From: Acidimicrobiia bacterium
GTDB taxonomy: Bacteria; Actinomycetota; Acidimicrobiia; Spongiisociales; ZC4RG35
Length of the DNA stretch: 64,000 nucleotides
NCBI GenBank assembly: GCA_017577575.1
Contig: PKRG01000007.1
Span: 54,799 to 118,798 of the forward strand
Direction: 5' to 3'
Below, in pieces: positions 51,001 through 59,391 of this stretch. The translations under genes were made by a program, and so were the position numbers. Positions within the stretch are counted from its first letter, which is position 1, and each line of letters opens with the position of its first letter. The notes beneath the pieces were generated by a model, which worked only from the letters and a program-made list of their open reading frames with translations, ran no database searches and was not told the DNA's origin.

Positions 51001-52419
51001 GTAGCGGCCCGCCAACATGTCGAGTGTCGCCTCGAACGCCGACCGGGGAAGGTCGGCGTAGGGGGCGGCGCGGCGCACCATCGCGTACAGGTCCTCGATG
51101 TTGCGATCCTCGACCACGACGGAGGCGACGAGCTGTTGGGCGAGGACGTCGAGCGGGTTGCGGGGGACGACGGTGGGCTCCACCCGGCCTTTGCGCATCT
51201 GGTCGGCCACGACCGTGGCGACGAGCAGGTCGCCGCGGTACTTGGGGAAGAGCTTGGCGCGGCTCGTCGCTCCGACCTGGTGACCGGCGCGGCCGACGCG
51301 CTGGAGGCCGGAGGCCACCGACACCGGAGCCTCCACCTGGATGACGAGGTCGACTGCCCCCATGTCGATGCCCAACTCCAGCGACGATGTGGCGACCACT
51401 GCCTTCAGCTCGCCCCGTTTCAACGCCTCCTCGATCTCCACCCGTTGCTCGCGGGACACCGACCCGTGGTGGGAGCGGGCGACCTCCTTTCCGGCGAGTT
51501 GGTTCACCTCGGCGCACAGTCGTTCCGCCAGACGGCGGGAGTTGGCGAAGACGATCGTCGACGTGTGCTCCTCGATCAGCTCGAGGATGCGGGGGTGCAC
51601 CGCCGGCCAGATCGACTGCTGGCGGACCTGGTCGGGCTCCAACGGATCGGGCGGCGCCGGGGCGGCCATGTCCTCGACGGGGACGATCAGCTCGATGTCC
51701 AGGTCCCGTGGCGCTTCCACGTCCACGATCGTCACCGGCCGGGGCACCCGCTCGCCGTCGACGAGCTCGGCGCCACCCAGGAAGGCGGCGATCGTCTCCA
51801 GGGGGCGCTGGGTGGCCGACAGGCCGATGCGTTGGGCGCCGGGGGCGAGCTCTTCGAGGCGTTCCAGCGAGAGGGCCAGGTGGGCGCCCCGTTTGGTGCC
51901 GGCCACGGCGTGGACCTCGTCGACGATCACCCAGCGCACCGAGCGCAGGATGTCCCGTGCCTGGGAGGTCAGCACCAGGTACAGCGACTCGGGTGTCGTG
52001 ATGAGGATGTCGGGAGGGGTGCGCTGCATCCGGCGACGGGCGTCGGCGGGGGTGTCGCCGGTGCGGAGGAACGTCGTGAGCTCGGGCAGGGGGCCGGCCC
52101 CGATCCGCTCGGCGGCCTGCCGGATGCCCACCAGCGGGGCGCGCAGGTTGCGGTCGATGTCGTAGGCGAGGGCCTTGAGGGGAGAGATGTAGAGCACCCG
52201 GCATCGCTCCTCCTTCGGGGGGAGGGGCTCGTGGAGGAGCCGGTCGATGGTCCACAGGAAAGCGGCCAGCGTCTTGCCCGAGCCGGTGGGGGCGTGGATC
52301 AGTGTGTGGTCACCGGAGGCGATCGCCTCCCAGCCGCGGCTCTGGGCTGGCGTCGGAGCGGGGAAGCTCGCCTCGAACCAGGCCCTCGTGGCGGGGGTGA
52401 GGCGGTCGAGGATGGCCAT
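48043..52419 (-). CDS. lhr: Large ATP-dependent DNA helicase Lhr
   Basis: A 1458-residue superfamily 2 helicase, the normal length for full Lhr. The N-terminal core has Walker A HAPTGSGKTLAAFL, DEVH box VIVDEVHAVAGTKRG, TSSLELGIDMGAVDLVIQ and QRVGRAGHQVG. A winged helix, beta barrel and the long Lhr-specific C-terminal domain follow. It is a 3'-5' translocase linked to repair of alkylation and mitomycin damage. TACGCT (52432-52427) lies 7 nt before the ATG, so the mRNA is probably leaderless. Confidence 0.93.
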   Translation of the reverse strand: MAILDRLTPATRAWFEASFPAPTPAQSRGWEAIASGDHTLIHAPTGSGKTLAAFLWTIDRLLHEPLPPKEERCRVLYISPLKALAYDIDRNLRAPLVGIRQAAERIGAGPLPELTTFLRTGDTPADARRRMQRTPPDILITTPESLYLVLTSQARDILRSVRWVIVDEVHAVAGTKRGAHLALSLERLEELAPGAQRIGLSATQRPLETIAAFLGGAELVDGERVPRPVTIVDVEAPRDLDIELIVPVEDMAAPAPPDPLEPDQVRQQSIWPAVHPRILELIEEHTSTIVFANSRRLAERLCAEVNQLAGKEVARSHHGSVSREQRVEIEEALKRGELKAVVATSSLELGIDMGAVDLVIQVEAPVSVASGLQRVGRAGHQVGATSRAKLFPKYRGDLLVATVVADQMRKGRVEPTVVPRNPLDVLAQQLVASVVVEDRNIEDLYAMVRRAAPYADLPRSAFEATLDMLAGRYPSDLFAELRPRINWDRTSGNISARPGARQLAVTNPGTIPDRGLYRVVLPDGSRVGELDEEMVYESRQGDVFVLGASTWRITDIGVDKVEVVPAPGEPAPKVPFWHGDMAGRPLETGREVGRFVRRISSMEREEAMATLVDEYGLDRLAASNLVAYLEEERAATGYLPDEKTLVIERFRDEIGDWRIVILSPLGARVHAPWAMALTQKLRSRYGPDVDVIWSDDGIALRFPDADETPDTADLVLEPEEVEQLLIDHLADSALFAARFREAAGRSLLLPRRRPGTRTPLWLQRRRAAGLLSVAKQFGSFPIVLETYREILQDDFDLPSLTEVLGQIRSRAIRVVDVEVASPSPFASSLLFAFVAAYLYEADTPLAERRAAALALDRDLLRELLGEGELRQLLSADVIASVEVELQRLTDERAARNPDAVVDLLRDLGPLTIEELDLRTRDLDVGEVVEELAAARRLIPVHIAGEEKWAAVEDAARLRDALGVQPPPGVPHVFLEPVEDPLGDVVGRYARTHAPFLAAEAAADLNLSPSVVEMVLERLEAQGRVARGSFTPGRTGTEWVDTEVLRRIKRRSLAELRGEIEPVDESALARFLIGWHGIDSGARGAAAVAEAVDRLQGADIPASVLERDVLAARLGEGASQVLDQLMLEGQIVWIGRGSLGPRDGKVALYARHQVARLALDPAGDAPSEPLHDAIRRCLEDRGASFFADIYAAVGGGDPNEVLDALWDLVWAGEVTNDTFAPVRAFTARRRGGGRPRHLPSSFPPHASGRWSLVSALFHDAPSDTERASAWADQLLTRHGVVTRAVVLGESIPGGFSGLYPVFTHMEETGRVRRGYFIEHQGGAQFATPGAVDRLRNARQERLVALASTDPANPYGAALAWPESDVRLARVAGSYVLIADGELAGYLEKGGRSVHLWAGVDADEVAAVLADLAGRHGRFSIETVNGTPVGQSELGPRLADHGFAVSARGLVWRGMARAGR

Positions 52420-52463
52420 TCAGCAGAGCGTATCCCCGGCGCGGGACAACCGAAGGGCCGGGC

Positions 52464-52940
52464 TCAGGTGCAGCAGGTCTCCTCGCCCGAGGGCAGGGCG
52501 GCGAGCACCTTCTCGCAGATCTCGGCGAGGGCCTCGAGCTGTTGGGGGGTGAGCTGGTCGATCAGCAGGCTGCGCACGTCCTCCACGTGGAAGGGAGCGG
52601 CTTCCTCGATGGCCTTGCGGCCCTCGGGGGTGAGGACGACGTCTAGGCCGCGGCCGTCGCGCGTGCACGTGCGGCGCTCGATCAGGCCCCGACTCTCCAT
52701 GCGCCGCAGATGGTGGGACAGCCGGCTCTTCTCCCACCGGAGAGCCGCCCCCAGTTCGTAGGCGCGCATCCGGTCGGTTCCCGACTCCGAGAGGTGGACC
52801 AATACGGCATAGTCGGACAGCGACAGACCCGTGTGGCGGGAGAGTCGCTGTTGGAGGAGTGCGGAGAGTTGGTCGCTCAGTGCCTGGAATCCTCGCCAGG
52901 CACGCGCCTCCTGGTCGTTCAGCCATCGGGCTTCGGGCAT
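52464..52940 (-). CDS. MarR-family transcriptional regulator
   Basis: A 158-residue winged-helix regulator with LSLSDYAVLVHLSESGTD, the recognition helix region WEKSRLSHHLRRME and the wing RRTCTRDGRGLDVVLTPEG. The C-terminus ends GEETCCT, a Cys pair that might sense thiol stress. Divergent from yceI; the shared region has two direct repeats likely to be its binding sites. TACACT lies 9 nt before the ATG (leaderless). Confidence 0.88.
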   Translation of the reverse strand: MPEARWLNDQEARAWRGFQALSDQLSALLQQRLSRHTGLSLSDYAVLVHLSESGTDRMRAYELGAALRWEKSRLSHHLRRMESRGLIERRTCTRDGRGLDVVLTPEGRKAIEEAAPFHVEDVRSLLIDQLTPQQLEALAEICEKVLAALPSGEETCCT

Positions 52941-52968
52941 GCACGAGCCAGTGTATCAGGGACGTTAG

Positions 52969-53011
52969 TTGACACATCATCCAACTCTGCGCTACAGTGG
53001 TTGACACATCA
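52969..53011 (+). promoter_or_regulatory. yceI promoter flanked by two MarR-type operator repeats
   Basis: TTGACACATCA occurs at 52969-52979 and again at 53001-53011, 32 bp apart. The second copy extends to the palindrome GTTGA-CACA-TCAAC. The first copy supplies a perfect -35 TTGACA, and TACAGT (52993-52998) after an 18-bp spacer makes the -10, so the second repeat lies over the start point. A repressor on both sites would block transcription. Confidence 0.7.
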
Positions 53012-53036
53012 ACGATCCCGAAGGAGGAGTCACGAA

Positions 53037-53612
53037 ATGACGAGCGAAGCTCTCACTCAGACCATCGACAGAGCGTCTTTGACCGGTACCTACACCATCG
53101 ACCCCAGCCACAGCCGATTCGGCTTCGTGGTGCGCCACGCCATGGTCTCCAAGGTGCGCGGCCAGTTCAACGAGTTCGAGGGGACCATCAACGTGGACGC
53201 CGCCGAGCCGACCCGTTCCTCGGCCGAGCTGGTGATCAAGACCGCCTCGATCGACACCCGCAACGCCGAGCGGGATGCCCACCTGCGCAGCAACGACTTC
53301 TTCGCCATGGAGGAGTACCCCGAGATCCGGTTCGTCTCGACCGGCATCGAGCAGGGTGAGGACGAGGACCACTTCAAGGTCACCGGCGACCTGACCATCC
53401 GTGGCGTCACCAAGCCGATCACCTTCGACCTGGAGTTCACTGGCGCTGCCATCGATCCGTGGGGCAACACCCGGATCGGTTTCGAAGGCTCCACCGTCGT
53501 CAACCGCAAGGACTGGGGAGTCAGCTGGAACGCCCCGCTCGAGGCCGGCGGCGTGCTGGTCTCCGAGAAGGTCACGATCGAGTTCGAGGTCGAAGGCATC
53601 AAGAACGCCTGA
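53037..53612 (+). CDS. yceI: YceI-family lipid-binding protein
   Basis: A 191-residue lipocalin-like protein: GTYTIDPSHSRFGFVVRHAMVSKVRG (start of barrel), AELVIKTASIDTRNAERDAHLRSNDFF, then the EYPEIRF strand and GDLTIRGVTKPITFDLEF. YceI proteins bind polyprenyl chains or fatty amides. No signal peptide is visible, so this one is cytosolic. GGAGGAG lies 7 nt before the ATG. Regulated with or by the divergent MarR gene. Confidence 0.9.
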   Translation: MTSEALTQTIDRASLTGTYTIDPSHSRFGFVVRHAMVSKVRGQFNEFEGTINVDAAEPTRSSAELVIKTASIDTRNAERDAHLRSNDFFAMEEYPEIRFVSTGIEQGEDEDHFKVTGDLTIRGVTKPITFDLEFTGAAIDPWGNTRIGFEGSTVVNRKDWGVSWNAPLEAGGVLVSEKVTIEFEVEGIKNA

Positions 53613-53635
53613 GTCGTCTCCTCCGACGACAGAAC

Positions 53636-53669
53636 GAGCCGCCTCCTTCGGGAGGCGGCTCTTCTGTTT
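53636..53669 (+). terminator. Rho-independent terminator of yceI
   Basis: GAGCCGCCTCC-TTCG-GGAGGCGGCTC is a perfect 11-bp stem with a UUCG tetraloop (53636-53661), followed by TTCTGTTT. It starts 23 bp after the yceI stop. Confidence 0.9.
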
Positions 53670-53707
53670 CACGGCCGATTCCGCCATGGCAGGTACGCTT
53701 TGCGGCC

Positions 53708-54499
53708 ATGGAGTGGCTCTCCAATCCGGACACGTGGGTGGCACTGCTCACCCTCACCGTGTTGGAGGTCGTCCTCGGGATCGACAACATCATCTTCATA
53801 TCGATCCTCTCCGGAAAGCTCCCCCAGGCCCAGCAGGCCCGGGCCCGTAACCTCGGGCTGGGGCTGGCGATGCTGACTCGGATCCTGCTGCTCTTGGCGA
53901 TCTCCTGGGTGATCGGCCTCACCGCCCCCCTCTTCGGGCTCTTCGGTCAGGAGATCTCCGGCCGTGACCTCATCCTCTTGATCGGGGGCCTGTTCCTGTT
54001 GGGCAAGGCCACCTTCGAGATCCACGAGAAGTTGGAGGGCGAGGAAGCCCACACCGAGGACGGCACCCCGGAGGTGTCGAGCTTCGCCAGCGTGATCGTC
54101 CAGATCCTCCTCCTCGACATCGTCTTCAGCCTCGACTCGGTGATCACCGCGGTGGGGATGGCCGACGAGGTGGGAGTGATGATCGCGGCGGTGATCATCG
54201 CCATCGGCGTGATGCTGCTCTCCGCCGGCAAGATCAGCGACTTCGTCAACCGTCACCCCACCGTGAAGATGCTGGCGCTGAGCTTCCTGCTGCTCATCGG
54301 TATGTCGCTCGTGGCCGAGGGGTGGGACCTGCACATTCCGAAGGGCTACATCTACTTCGCCATGGGCTTCTCGGTGTTCGTCGAAGCCCTCAACCTGCGC
54401 CTGCGCAAGCGCCCTGAGGAGCCGATCGAGCTGCGCCCCACCTATATCAAGCTCCCCGAGGCCAGGGGAGCCGTGGGCCGGTTCGAGCGCCGCCGCTAG
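53708..54499 (+). CDS. TerC-family membrane protein
   Basis: A 263-residue protein with seven or eight helices and the family acidic motifs VVLGIDNIIFISIL and LDIVFSLDSVITAVGM, thought to bind metal ions. TerC/Alx relatives export manganese or load it onto secreted enzymes; others confer tellurite resistance. TACGCT (53694-53699) lies 8 nt before the ATG, indicating a leaderless message of its own after the yceI terminator. Confidence 0.9.
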   Translation: MEWLSNPDTWVALLTLTVLEVVLGIDNIIFISILSGKLPQAQQARARNLGLGLAMLTRILLLLAISWVIGLTAPLFGLFGQEISGRDLILLIGGLFLLGKATFEIHEKLEGEEAHTEDGTPEVSSFASVIVQILLLDIVFSLDSVITAVGMADEVGVMIAAVIIAIGVMLLSAGKISDFVNRHPTVKMLALSFLLLIGMSLVAEGWDLHIPKGYIYFAMGFSVFVEALNLRLRKRPEEPIELRPTYIKLPEARGAVGRFERRR

Positions 54500-54506
54500 A
54501 CGCCGG

Positions 54507-55316
54507 TCAGGTGCCGGTGAACTTCGGGCGGCGCCTCTCGATCTGAGCGGTTATCGCTTCGGTCAGGTCGTTGGAGCGCAGGAACGCCGAGTTCCACAAC
54601 GCCACGTGTTGGAGGGCCTGCTCGACCGTCATGGCTTCCCCGGCTGCCAGGACGGCCTTGGCGCCCTGGACAGCGAGCGGCGAGTTGGCGGCGATCTCCT
54701 CGGCCAGCCCCTGCGCCGCCTCGTGCAGCGCCTCGGTGGTGGGGTGGACCTCGTTCACGAGCCCGATCTTCTCGGCCCGGGCGGCGTCGATGTCCTTTCC
54801 CGTGTAGACCAACTCGGCGACGTGGCCCGGCCCGACGATCCGTGGAAGGCGCTGGAGGGTGCCCACGTCGGCGACGATGGCCAGCCGCGTCTCGCGGACG
54901 GAGAAGACGGCGTCGGCGGACGCCAGCCGGATGTCACAGGCGGTGATCAAGTCGACCCCGGCACCCAGGCAATACCCGTGGATGGCGGCGATCACCGGCA
55001 CCGGGCAGGCGGCGAACGCCGTCATCGTCGCCTGGAGACGGCGTATCGTCCGGTACAGCTCCTGATTGGCGGCGGCGTCCGAATCGCCTTCCGGCTGGAG
55101 CCCGGCGAGCATCTCGAGGTCGATGCCCACCGTGAACGCCGGGCCGCGCCCTGCGACCACCAGGGCCCTCACCGAGTCGTCGCCGGTCAGGTCGGACACG
55201 GCCTTCGGGAGGTCCTCCCACATGTCCGCCGACAACGCATTGAGCTTGTCCGGACGGTCCAGCCACAGCCATCCGATGTCGCCGCGGCGCTCGACGCCGA
55301 TGTGCGCGTAACCCAT
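54507..55316 (-). CDS. Enoyl-CoA hydratase/isomerase
   Basis: A 269-residue crotonase-fold enzyme. The oxyanion-hole segment is AAIHGYCLGAGVDLITACDIRLAS and the second catalytic region is RLAIVADVGTLQRLPRIVG. The residue after 'ADVG' is T where hydratases have a catalytic Glu; together with D in IVADVG this resembles delta3,5-delta2,4-dienoyl-CoA isomerases. So isomerase activity is as likely as hydration. TACCGT lies 6 nt before the ATG (leaderless). Converges with terC, 7 nt apart. Confidence 0.83.
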   Translation of the reverse strand: MGYAHIGVERRGDIGWLWLDRPDKLNALSADMWEDLPKAVSDLTGDDSVRALVVAGRGPAFTVGIDLEMLAGLQPEGDSDAAANQELYRTIRRLQATMTAFAACPVPVIAAIHGYCLGAGVDLITACDIRLASADAVFSVRETRLAIVADVGTLQRLPRIVGPGHVAELVYTGKDIDAARAEKIGLVNEVHPTTEALHEAAQGLAEEIAANSPLAVQGAKAVLAAGEAMTVEQALQHVALWNSAFLRSNDLTEAITAQIERRRPKFTGT

Positions 55317-55341
55317 CAGCCCACGGTATCCGAAGGTGCCG

Positions 55342-56547
55342 TCACTCCGCCGAACGGAACGCTTCCAGCCACTTCACCCGCCCGCCGTAGCGCAGCAGCC
55401 CGCCGGCGTACACCCGGCCCGCCAGGAGCACGAGGACGGCGATCGACGCCGCGGTGATGACCACGGCGAGGGCCATCTCCCACGCCGAGATCTCGCCGAT
55501 GGCGAGGCGGATGGGCGCCACGTAGGGGGCGCTGAAGGGGATGTAGGTGCCGATGACCGCCACGTTCCCGGTCGGGTCGTTCAAGGCGGCGAAGCTGAAG
55601 AAGTAGCCGACCAGGGCAACGATGGTGAGCGGGGCGGCGGCCGACTGGGCGTCCTCCATGCGGGAGACGAGGGATCCCGCCGCGCCGTAGATGATGGCGT
55701 AGAGGAGGAACCCGAGGACGAACCAGCCGATCAGGGCGACGAGCAGATCGATGGGCACCGAGGGCACCTCGAATGCGCCGGTGAGGACCACGGCGGCCCC
55801 GCCGACCGCGATCAGAAGCGTCATCTGGATGATGCCGAGCGCTCCGATCCCCAACAGCTTCCCGCCCAGGATGTGCCACGGCCGCAGGGTGGAGAGCAGC
55901 ACCTCCACCACCCGGTTGGTCTTCTCTTCGGTGACCCCCGACAGCATCCAGGCGCCATAGGTGAGGATGGCGATGTACATCAGGACCAGCCCGGCGAAAG
56001 CCGCCAAGCTGCGGAGGGCCTGCTCCTCCTCGTCGGCGCCGCCCACCCGGCGGGTCTCCAAAGGGGACGAAGACAGCAGCTCGATGACTTCGGCCGCCTC
56101 TTCGTTGCTCGCCACCATCTCCTGGACTCGCCGTGTGCCGGCGGCTTCCTGGAGGTACCGTTCGACCACGGACCCGCCGAAGGCCCCTACCGGCCCCGCG
56201 ATGAGCTCTTGGCCGTCGACGATGACCGCCTCCACCTCGCCGGCCTCGAGGGCCGCCTCGGCGGATGCCACATCTTCGAACACCTGCACTTCGTAGCGGT
56301 CGGCCTCATCGGGGTCCTCCGCCGACCCGACCGACAACGAGTCGGCGGTCTCCACGATCTCGGCGCCTCCTTCGCCCACCACCCCGATGGTGTAGGTAGT
56401 GGCACCCCCGCCGATCGCCTGCGGGACGACGATGGCCCCGCCGAGGAGGACCAGGGTGAGAATCGTCGACAGGATGTAGGCGCGGGAGCGCCCACGCTCT
56501 TTGATCTCCCTCAGGGCGACCAATCCGACGGCTCGGAGACCTCTCAT
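55342..56547 (-). CDS. ABC-2 type exporter permease (NatB-like)
   Basis: A 401-residue membrane protein: one N-terminal helix (AYILSTILTLVLLGGAIVV), a large external domain of about 140 residues, then five or six helices with GVTEEKTNRVVEVLLSTLRPWHILGGK and VSRMEDAQSAAAPLTIVAL. This is the NatB/YhaP layout of Na+ or drug exporters. The ATG overlaps the stop of the ATPase gene (ATGA). Substrate unknown. Confidence 0.87.
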   Translation of the reverse strand: MRGLRAVGLVALREIKERGRSRAYILSTILTLVLLGGAIVVPQAIGGGATTYTIGVVGEGGAEIVETADSLSVGSAEDPDEADRYEVQVFEDVASAEAALEAGEVEAVIVDGQELIAGPVGAFGGSVVERYLQEAAGTRRVQEMVASNEEAAEVIELLSSSPLETRRVGGADEEEQALRSLAAFAGLVLMYIAILTYGAWMLSGVTEEKTNRVVEVLLSTLRPWHILGGKLLGIGALGIIQMTLLIAVGGAAVVLTGAFEVPSVPIDLLVALIGWFVLGFLLYAIIYGAAGSLVSRMEDAQSAAAPLTIVALVGYFFSFAALNDPTGNVAVIGTYIPFSAPYVAPIRLAIGEISAWEMALAVVITAASIAVLVLLAGRVYAGGLLRYGGRVKWLEAFRSAE

Positions 56548-57431
56548 GCCACTGCCTCCCGGAACAGATCGGTGAGCGAAGGCGTGCTGTACACGAAGTG
56601 ACGGACGACACCGCTCCGCTCCGCCTCGGCGAGCACCTGGCGGACGTCGGTGGTGGCGTCCACGACGATGACGTGACGGCCGTCCACCACCTCGGCCGAC
56701 CTGACGCCGTCGAGGGAAGACAGGATCTCGTCCACGGGGCCGTCGATCTCGAGCTCGAGGTGACGAATCGGGGCGGCGTCCTTCAGCTGCTTGACGTTGC
56801 CGGACACCACGATGCGTCCCCGGTTGATGATCGCCACGTCGTCGCACAGGTCTTCGACCAGGTCGAGCTGGTGGGACGAGAAGACCACCGCCTTCCCGGC
56901 GCGGGCCTGGCTGCGCAGGATCTCTGCCATGGTGTCGACACCGATCGGATCGAGACCCGACAGCGGCTCGTCGAGGACCAGGAGCTCGGCGTCGTGGATC
57001 AGGGCGGCCGCCAGCTGCACTCGCTGCTGATTGCCGTGGGAGAGGGTCTCGGTCGGCGAGTTGCGGCGCTCGGTCAGGCCGAGGACCTCCAGCCAATGGT
57101 CGGCCGCCGCCGCCGCATCCTTCTTCGTCATGCCGTGGATGCGGCCCATGTAGACCAACTGGTCGTGGACTTTCATCTTCGGGTACAAGCCGCGTTGTTC
57201 CGGCATGTACCCGAAACGCAGCCGGGTCTCGGGGATGACCGGCTCCCCTTTCCACCGGACCTCCCCGGCGTCGGGCCGCACCAGGCCGAAGATGCTGCGC
57301 ATCGCCGTCGTCTTGCCGGCGCCGTTGGGACCCAGGAATCCGAGCATCCGTCCCGGCCGCACCTCGAAGGTGCACCCGTCGAGAGCCACCACATCGCCGT
57401 AGCGCTTGTGGAGGTCGATGATCTCGAGCAT
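56544..57431 (-). CDS. ABC exporter ATPase (NatA-like)
   Basis: A 295-residue ATPase with Walker A GPNGAGKTT, signature LSHGNQQRVQLAAAL (H replaces the second G), Walker B LLVLDEPLSGLDP and H-loop FSSHQ. A C-terminal extension of about 80 residues is typical of the NatA/DrrA group. TAACCT (57444-57439) lies 7 nt before the ATG, so the two-gene operon starts leaderless. It is divergent from the sensor kinase gene, 110 bp apart. Confidence 0.88.
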   Translation of the reverse strand: MLEIIDLHKRYGDVVALDGCTFEVRPGRMLGFLGPNGAGKTTAMRSIFGLVRPDAGEVRWKGEPVIPETRLRFGYMPEQRGLYPKMKVHDQLVYMGRIHGMTKKDAAAAADHWLEVLGLTERRNSPTETLSHGNQQRVQLAAALIHDAELLVLDEPLSGLDPIGVDTMAEILRSQARAGKAVVFSSHQLDLVEDLCDDVAIINRGRIVVSGNVKQLKDAAPIRHLELEIDGPVDEILSSLDGVRSAEVVDGRHVIVVDATTDVRQVLAEAERSGVVRHFVYSTPSLTDLFREAVA

Positions 57432-57541
57432 GGCCGCCAGGTTACGTGAGGGCCGGGTGGGCGTGTTCCCCCCGGAGTCGGATATCGGGATCCGCCTGGC
57501 GGATGAGGTGCATCCCGAACCGGTGTCATAACCTGTCGGTC

Positions 57542-58744
57542 GTGAGTGCCGAACGGCAGCCACTCCGCTTCTCCGACCTCCTTCCACCCGCCTTCCTCTT
57601 CGCATTCGGGTGGATGGCCGAGATCGTGAACCGATCGGCCCTGCCCGAGTTCGCCGACGAGGTCCCGGCGTCGGACGTGGCCCTGTTGGCTGTGACGATC
57701 CTGCCGTTGGCGTTCCGCCGCCGCTTTCCCCTCACCGTCCTCTCGATCGTGACGGCGGCGTTCCTGGTCACGAGGTTCGCCGAGGTGCCCGAGTTCACCT
57801 CCACCTCCCTGACCTTGTTCATCGCCCTCTTCGCCGCCGGCGCCTACAGCCGCCACCGGATGCGGGACTGGGTGCGGGGAGCGGCGATCGGGGTGCCGAT
57901 GGGCACGGTGATTTGGGGGGTCGCCACCTCCCAGCCCGACCTCCCCGACAACATCGCCCTCTACAGCGTGTTCTCCGTGGTGATCAACTCGGCGTTCTTC
58001 GTCGCCGGCTGGTTGATGGGCGACTTGTGGCGCAAGCGAACCGAAGACCAGGCGGAGCTGGCGAGACGGGCCGAGATGTTGGAGCGCCAGGCCGACCAGC
58101 TCGCCGAGCAGGCGGTGGCCTCCGAGCGCCTCCGGATCGCCCAGGAGCTGCACGACGTCGTTGCCCACCACGTCAGCGTCATGGGGGTGCAGGCGGCGGC
58201 CGCTCGTCGTTCCCTGCCTCCGGAGGCCCAGGCGGTGGCGCCCTTGCTGGAGAGCATCGAGGAGGGCGGCCGGAGGGCCGTCGCCGAGATGGGGCGCCTC
58301 GTCGGGTTCCTGCGCTCCTCGGAGGACCGTTCCACCGACCCTCAGCCCACCCTCGAGCGCGTCGACGAGCTCGTCGAGTCGATGCGGGCATCGGGCCTGG
58401 GCGTCGAGCTGCACCGCGTCGGACGTCCCCGGCGGTTGGACACCGCGGCGGACCTGGCGGCCTACCGGGTCATACAGGAGGCGCTCACCAACGCCCTCAA
58501 ACACGGGTCGCGTCCCGAGGCGGTCGTGGAGATCACGTACCTCGTCGACGAGCTCTCGATCCGGGTCCGCAACCCCCTCGACGTTCGTTCCGGCAACGGC
58601 AACGGGCGGTTCGCCGGCAACGGGCGCGGCCTGGTGGGGATGAGGGAGCGGGTGTCCCTGTCGGGAGGGAGGATCGAAGCGGGGCCCCGGGGCGACGGCT
58701 ACTTCGAGGTCTCGGCCACCCTCCCGTACGAGGAGGCGGAATGA
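57542..58744 (+). CDS. NarL-type sensor histidine kinase
   Basis: A 400-residue HisKA_3 kinase with five or six N-terminal membrane helices (residues 10-165), a coiled-coil linker (QAELARRAEMLERQADQL), the H-box IAQELHDVVAHHVSVMGVQ with the phospho-acceptor histidine, and an ATPase domain with EALTNALKH and GRGLVGMRERV. The start is GTG; TAACCT (57529-57534) ends 7 nt upstream (leaderless). It overlaps the response regulator by 4 nt. Confidence 0.9.
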   Translation: MSAERQPLRFSDLLPPAFLFAFGWMAEIVNRSALPEFADEVPASDVALLAVTILPLAFRRRFPLTVLSIVTAAFLVTRFAEVPEFTSTSLTLFIALFAAGAYSRHRMRDWVRGAAIGVPMGTVIWGVATSQPDLPDNIALYSVFSVVINSAFFVAGWLMGDLWRKRTEDQAELARRAEMLERQADQLAEQAVASERLRIAQELHDVVAHHVSVMGVQAAAARRSLPPEAQAVAPLLESIEEGGRRAVAEMGRLVGFLRSSEDRSTDPQPTLERVDELVESMRASGLGVELHRVGRPRRLDTAADLAAYRVIQEALTNALKHGSRPEAVVEITYLVDELSIRVRNPLDVRSGNGNGRFAGNGRGLVGMRERVSLSGGRIEAGPRGDGYFEVSATLPYEEAE

Positions 58745-59391
58745 TCAGGGTCGTTCTCGCCGACGACCAGGACCTCGTCCGGGCCGGGATCCGGATGATC
58801 CTCGAGAGCGAAGCGGACATCACGGTGGTGGGCGAGGCCGCCAACGGAAAGGAAGCGGTGCGGGTCGCCGACCTCGAACAGCCCGACGTGGTCTTGTTGG
58901 ACGTCCAGATGCCCGTCATGGACGGCCTCGAAGCCACGTCGCTGATCGTCGAGCGGTGCCCCGACTCCCGGGTCGTGATCCTCACGACGTTCGAGCGTGA
59001 CGACTACATCTTCACCGCCTTGCGGGCGGGGGCGGCGGGGTTCATGCTGAAGAACGCCCCGCCCGAGTCGCTCATCGACGGCGTGCGGGTCGTCGCCGCC
59101 GGCGAGGCTCTCCTGGCCCCTTCGGTCACCCGCCGGATCATCGAAGAGTTCTCGTCCCACGTCCCCGTCACCCGATCCCCGGATCTGGAGAGGCTGACGG
59201 ACCGTGAACTGGAAGTGTTGGAGCTGGTGGGACGCGGTATGTCCAACCCGGAGATCGCCGAGGCCCTCGTGGTGGGTGAGGCGACGGTCAAGACCCACGT
59301 CTCGGCGATTCTCGCCAAGCTGGGGCTCCGGGATAGGGTCCAGGCCGTCGTCTTCGCCTACGAGTCGGGTCTCATAAGACCGGGGGTATAG
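58741..59391 (+). CDS. NarL/LuxR-family response regulator
   Basis: A 216-residue regulator. The receiver domain has LADDQDLVRAG, phospho-acceptor Asp in VVLLDVQMPVMDG and the lysine in FMLKNAPPE. The LuxR helix-turn-helix is LTDRELEVLELVGRGMSNPEIAEALVV followed by ATVKTHVSAILAKLG. Its partner is the kinase just upstream (ATGA overlap). Such pairs next to NatAB-type exporters often control them, as in envelope-stress systems; that link is inference. Confidence 0.92.
   Translation: MIRVVLADDQDLVRAGIRMILESEADITVVGEAANGKEAVRVADLEQPDVVLLDVQMPVMDGLEATSLIVERCPDSRVVILTTFERDDYIFTALRAGAAGFMLKNAPPESLIDGVRVVAAGEALLAPSVTRRIIEEFSSHVPVTRSPDLERLTDRELEVLELVGRGMSNPEIAEALVVGEATVKTHVSAILAKLGLRDRVQAVVFAYESGLIRPGV

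Noticed and set aside
49823-52255. An 810-codon minus-strand frame overlapping lhr
   Set aside because: Same strand, other frame; Arg/Pro/Gly-rich translation without motifs, whereas lhr in the proper frame is complete.
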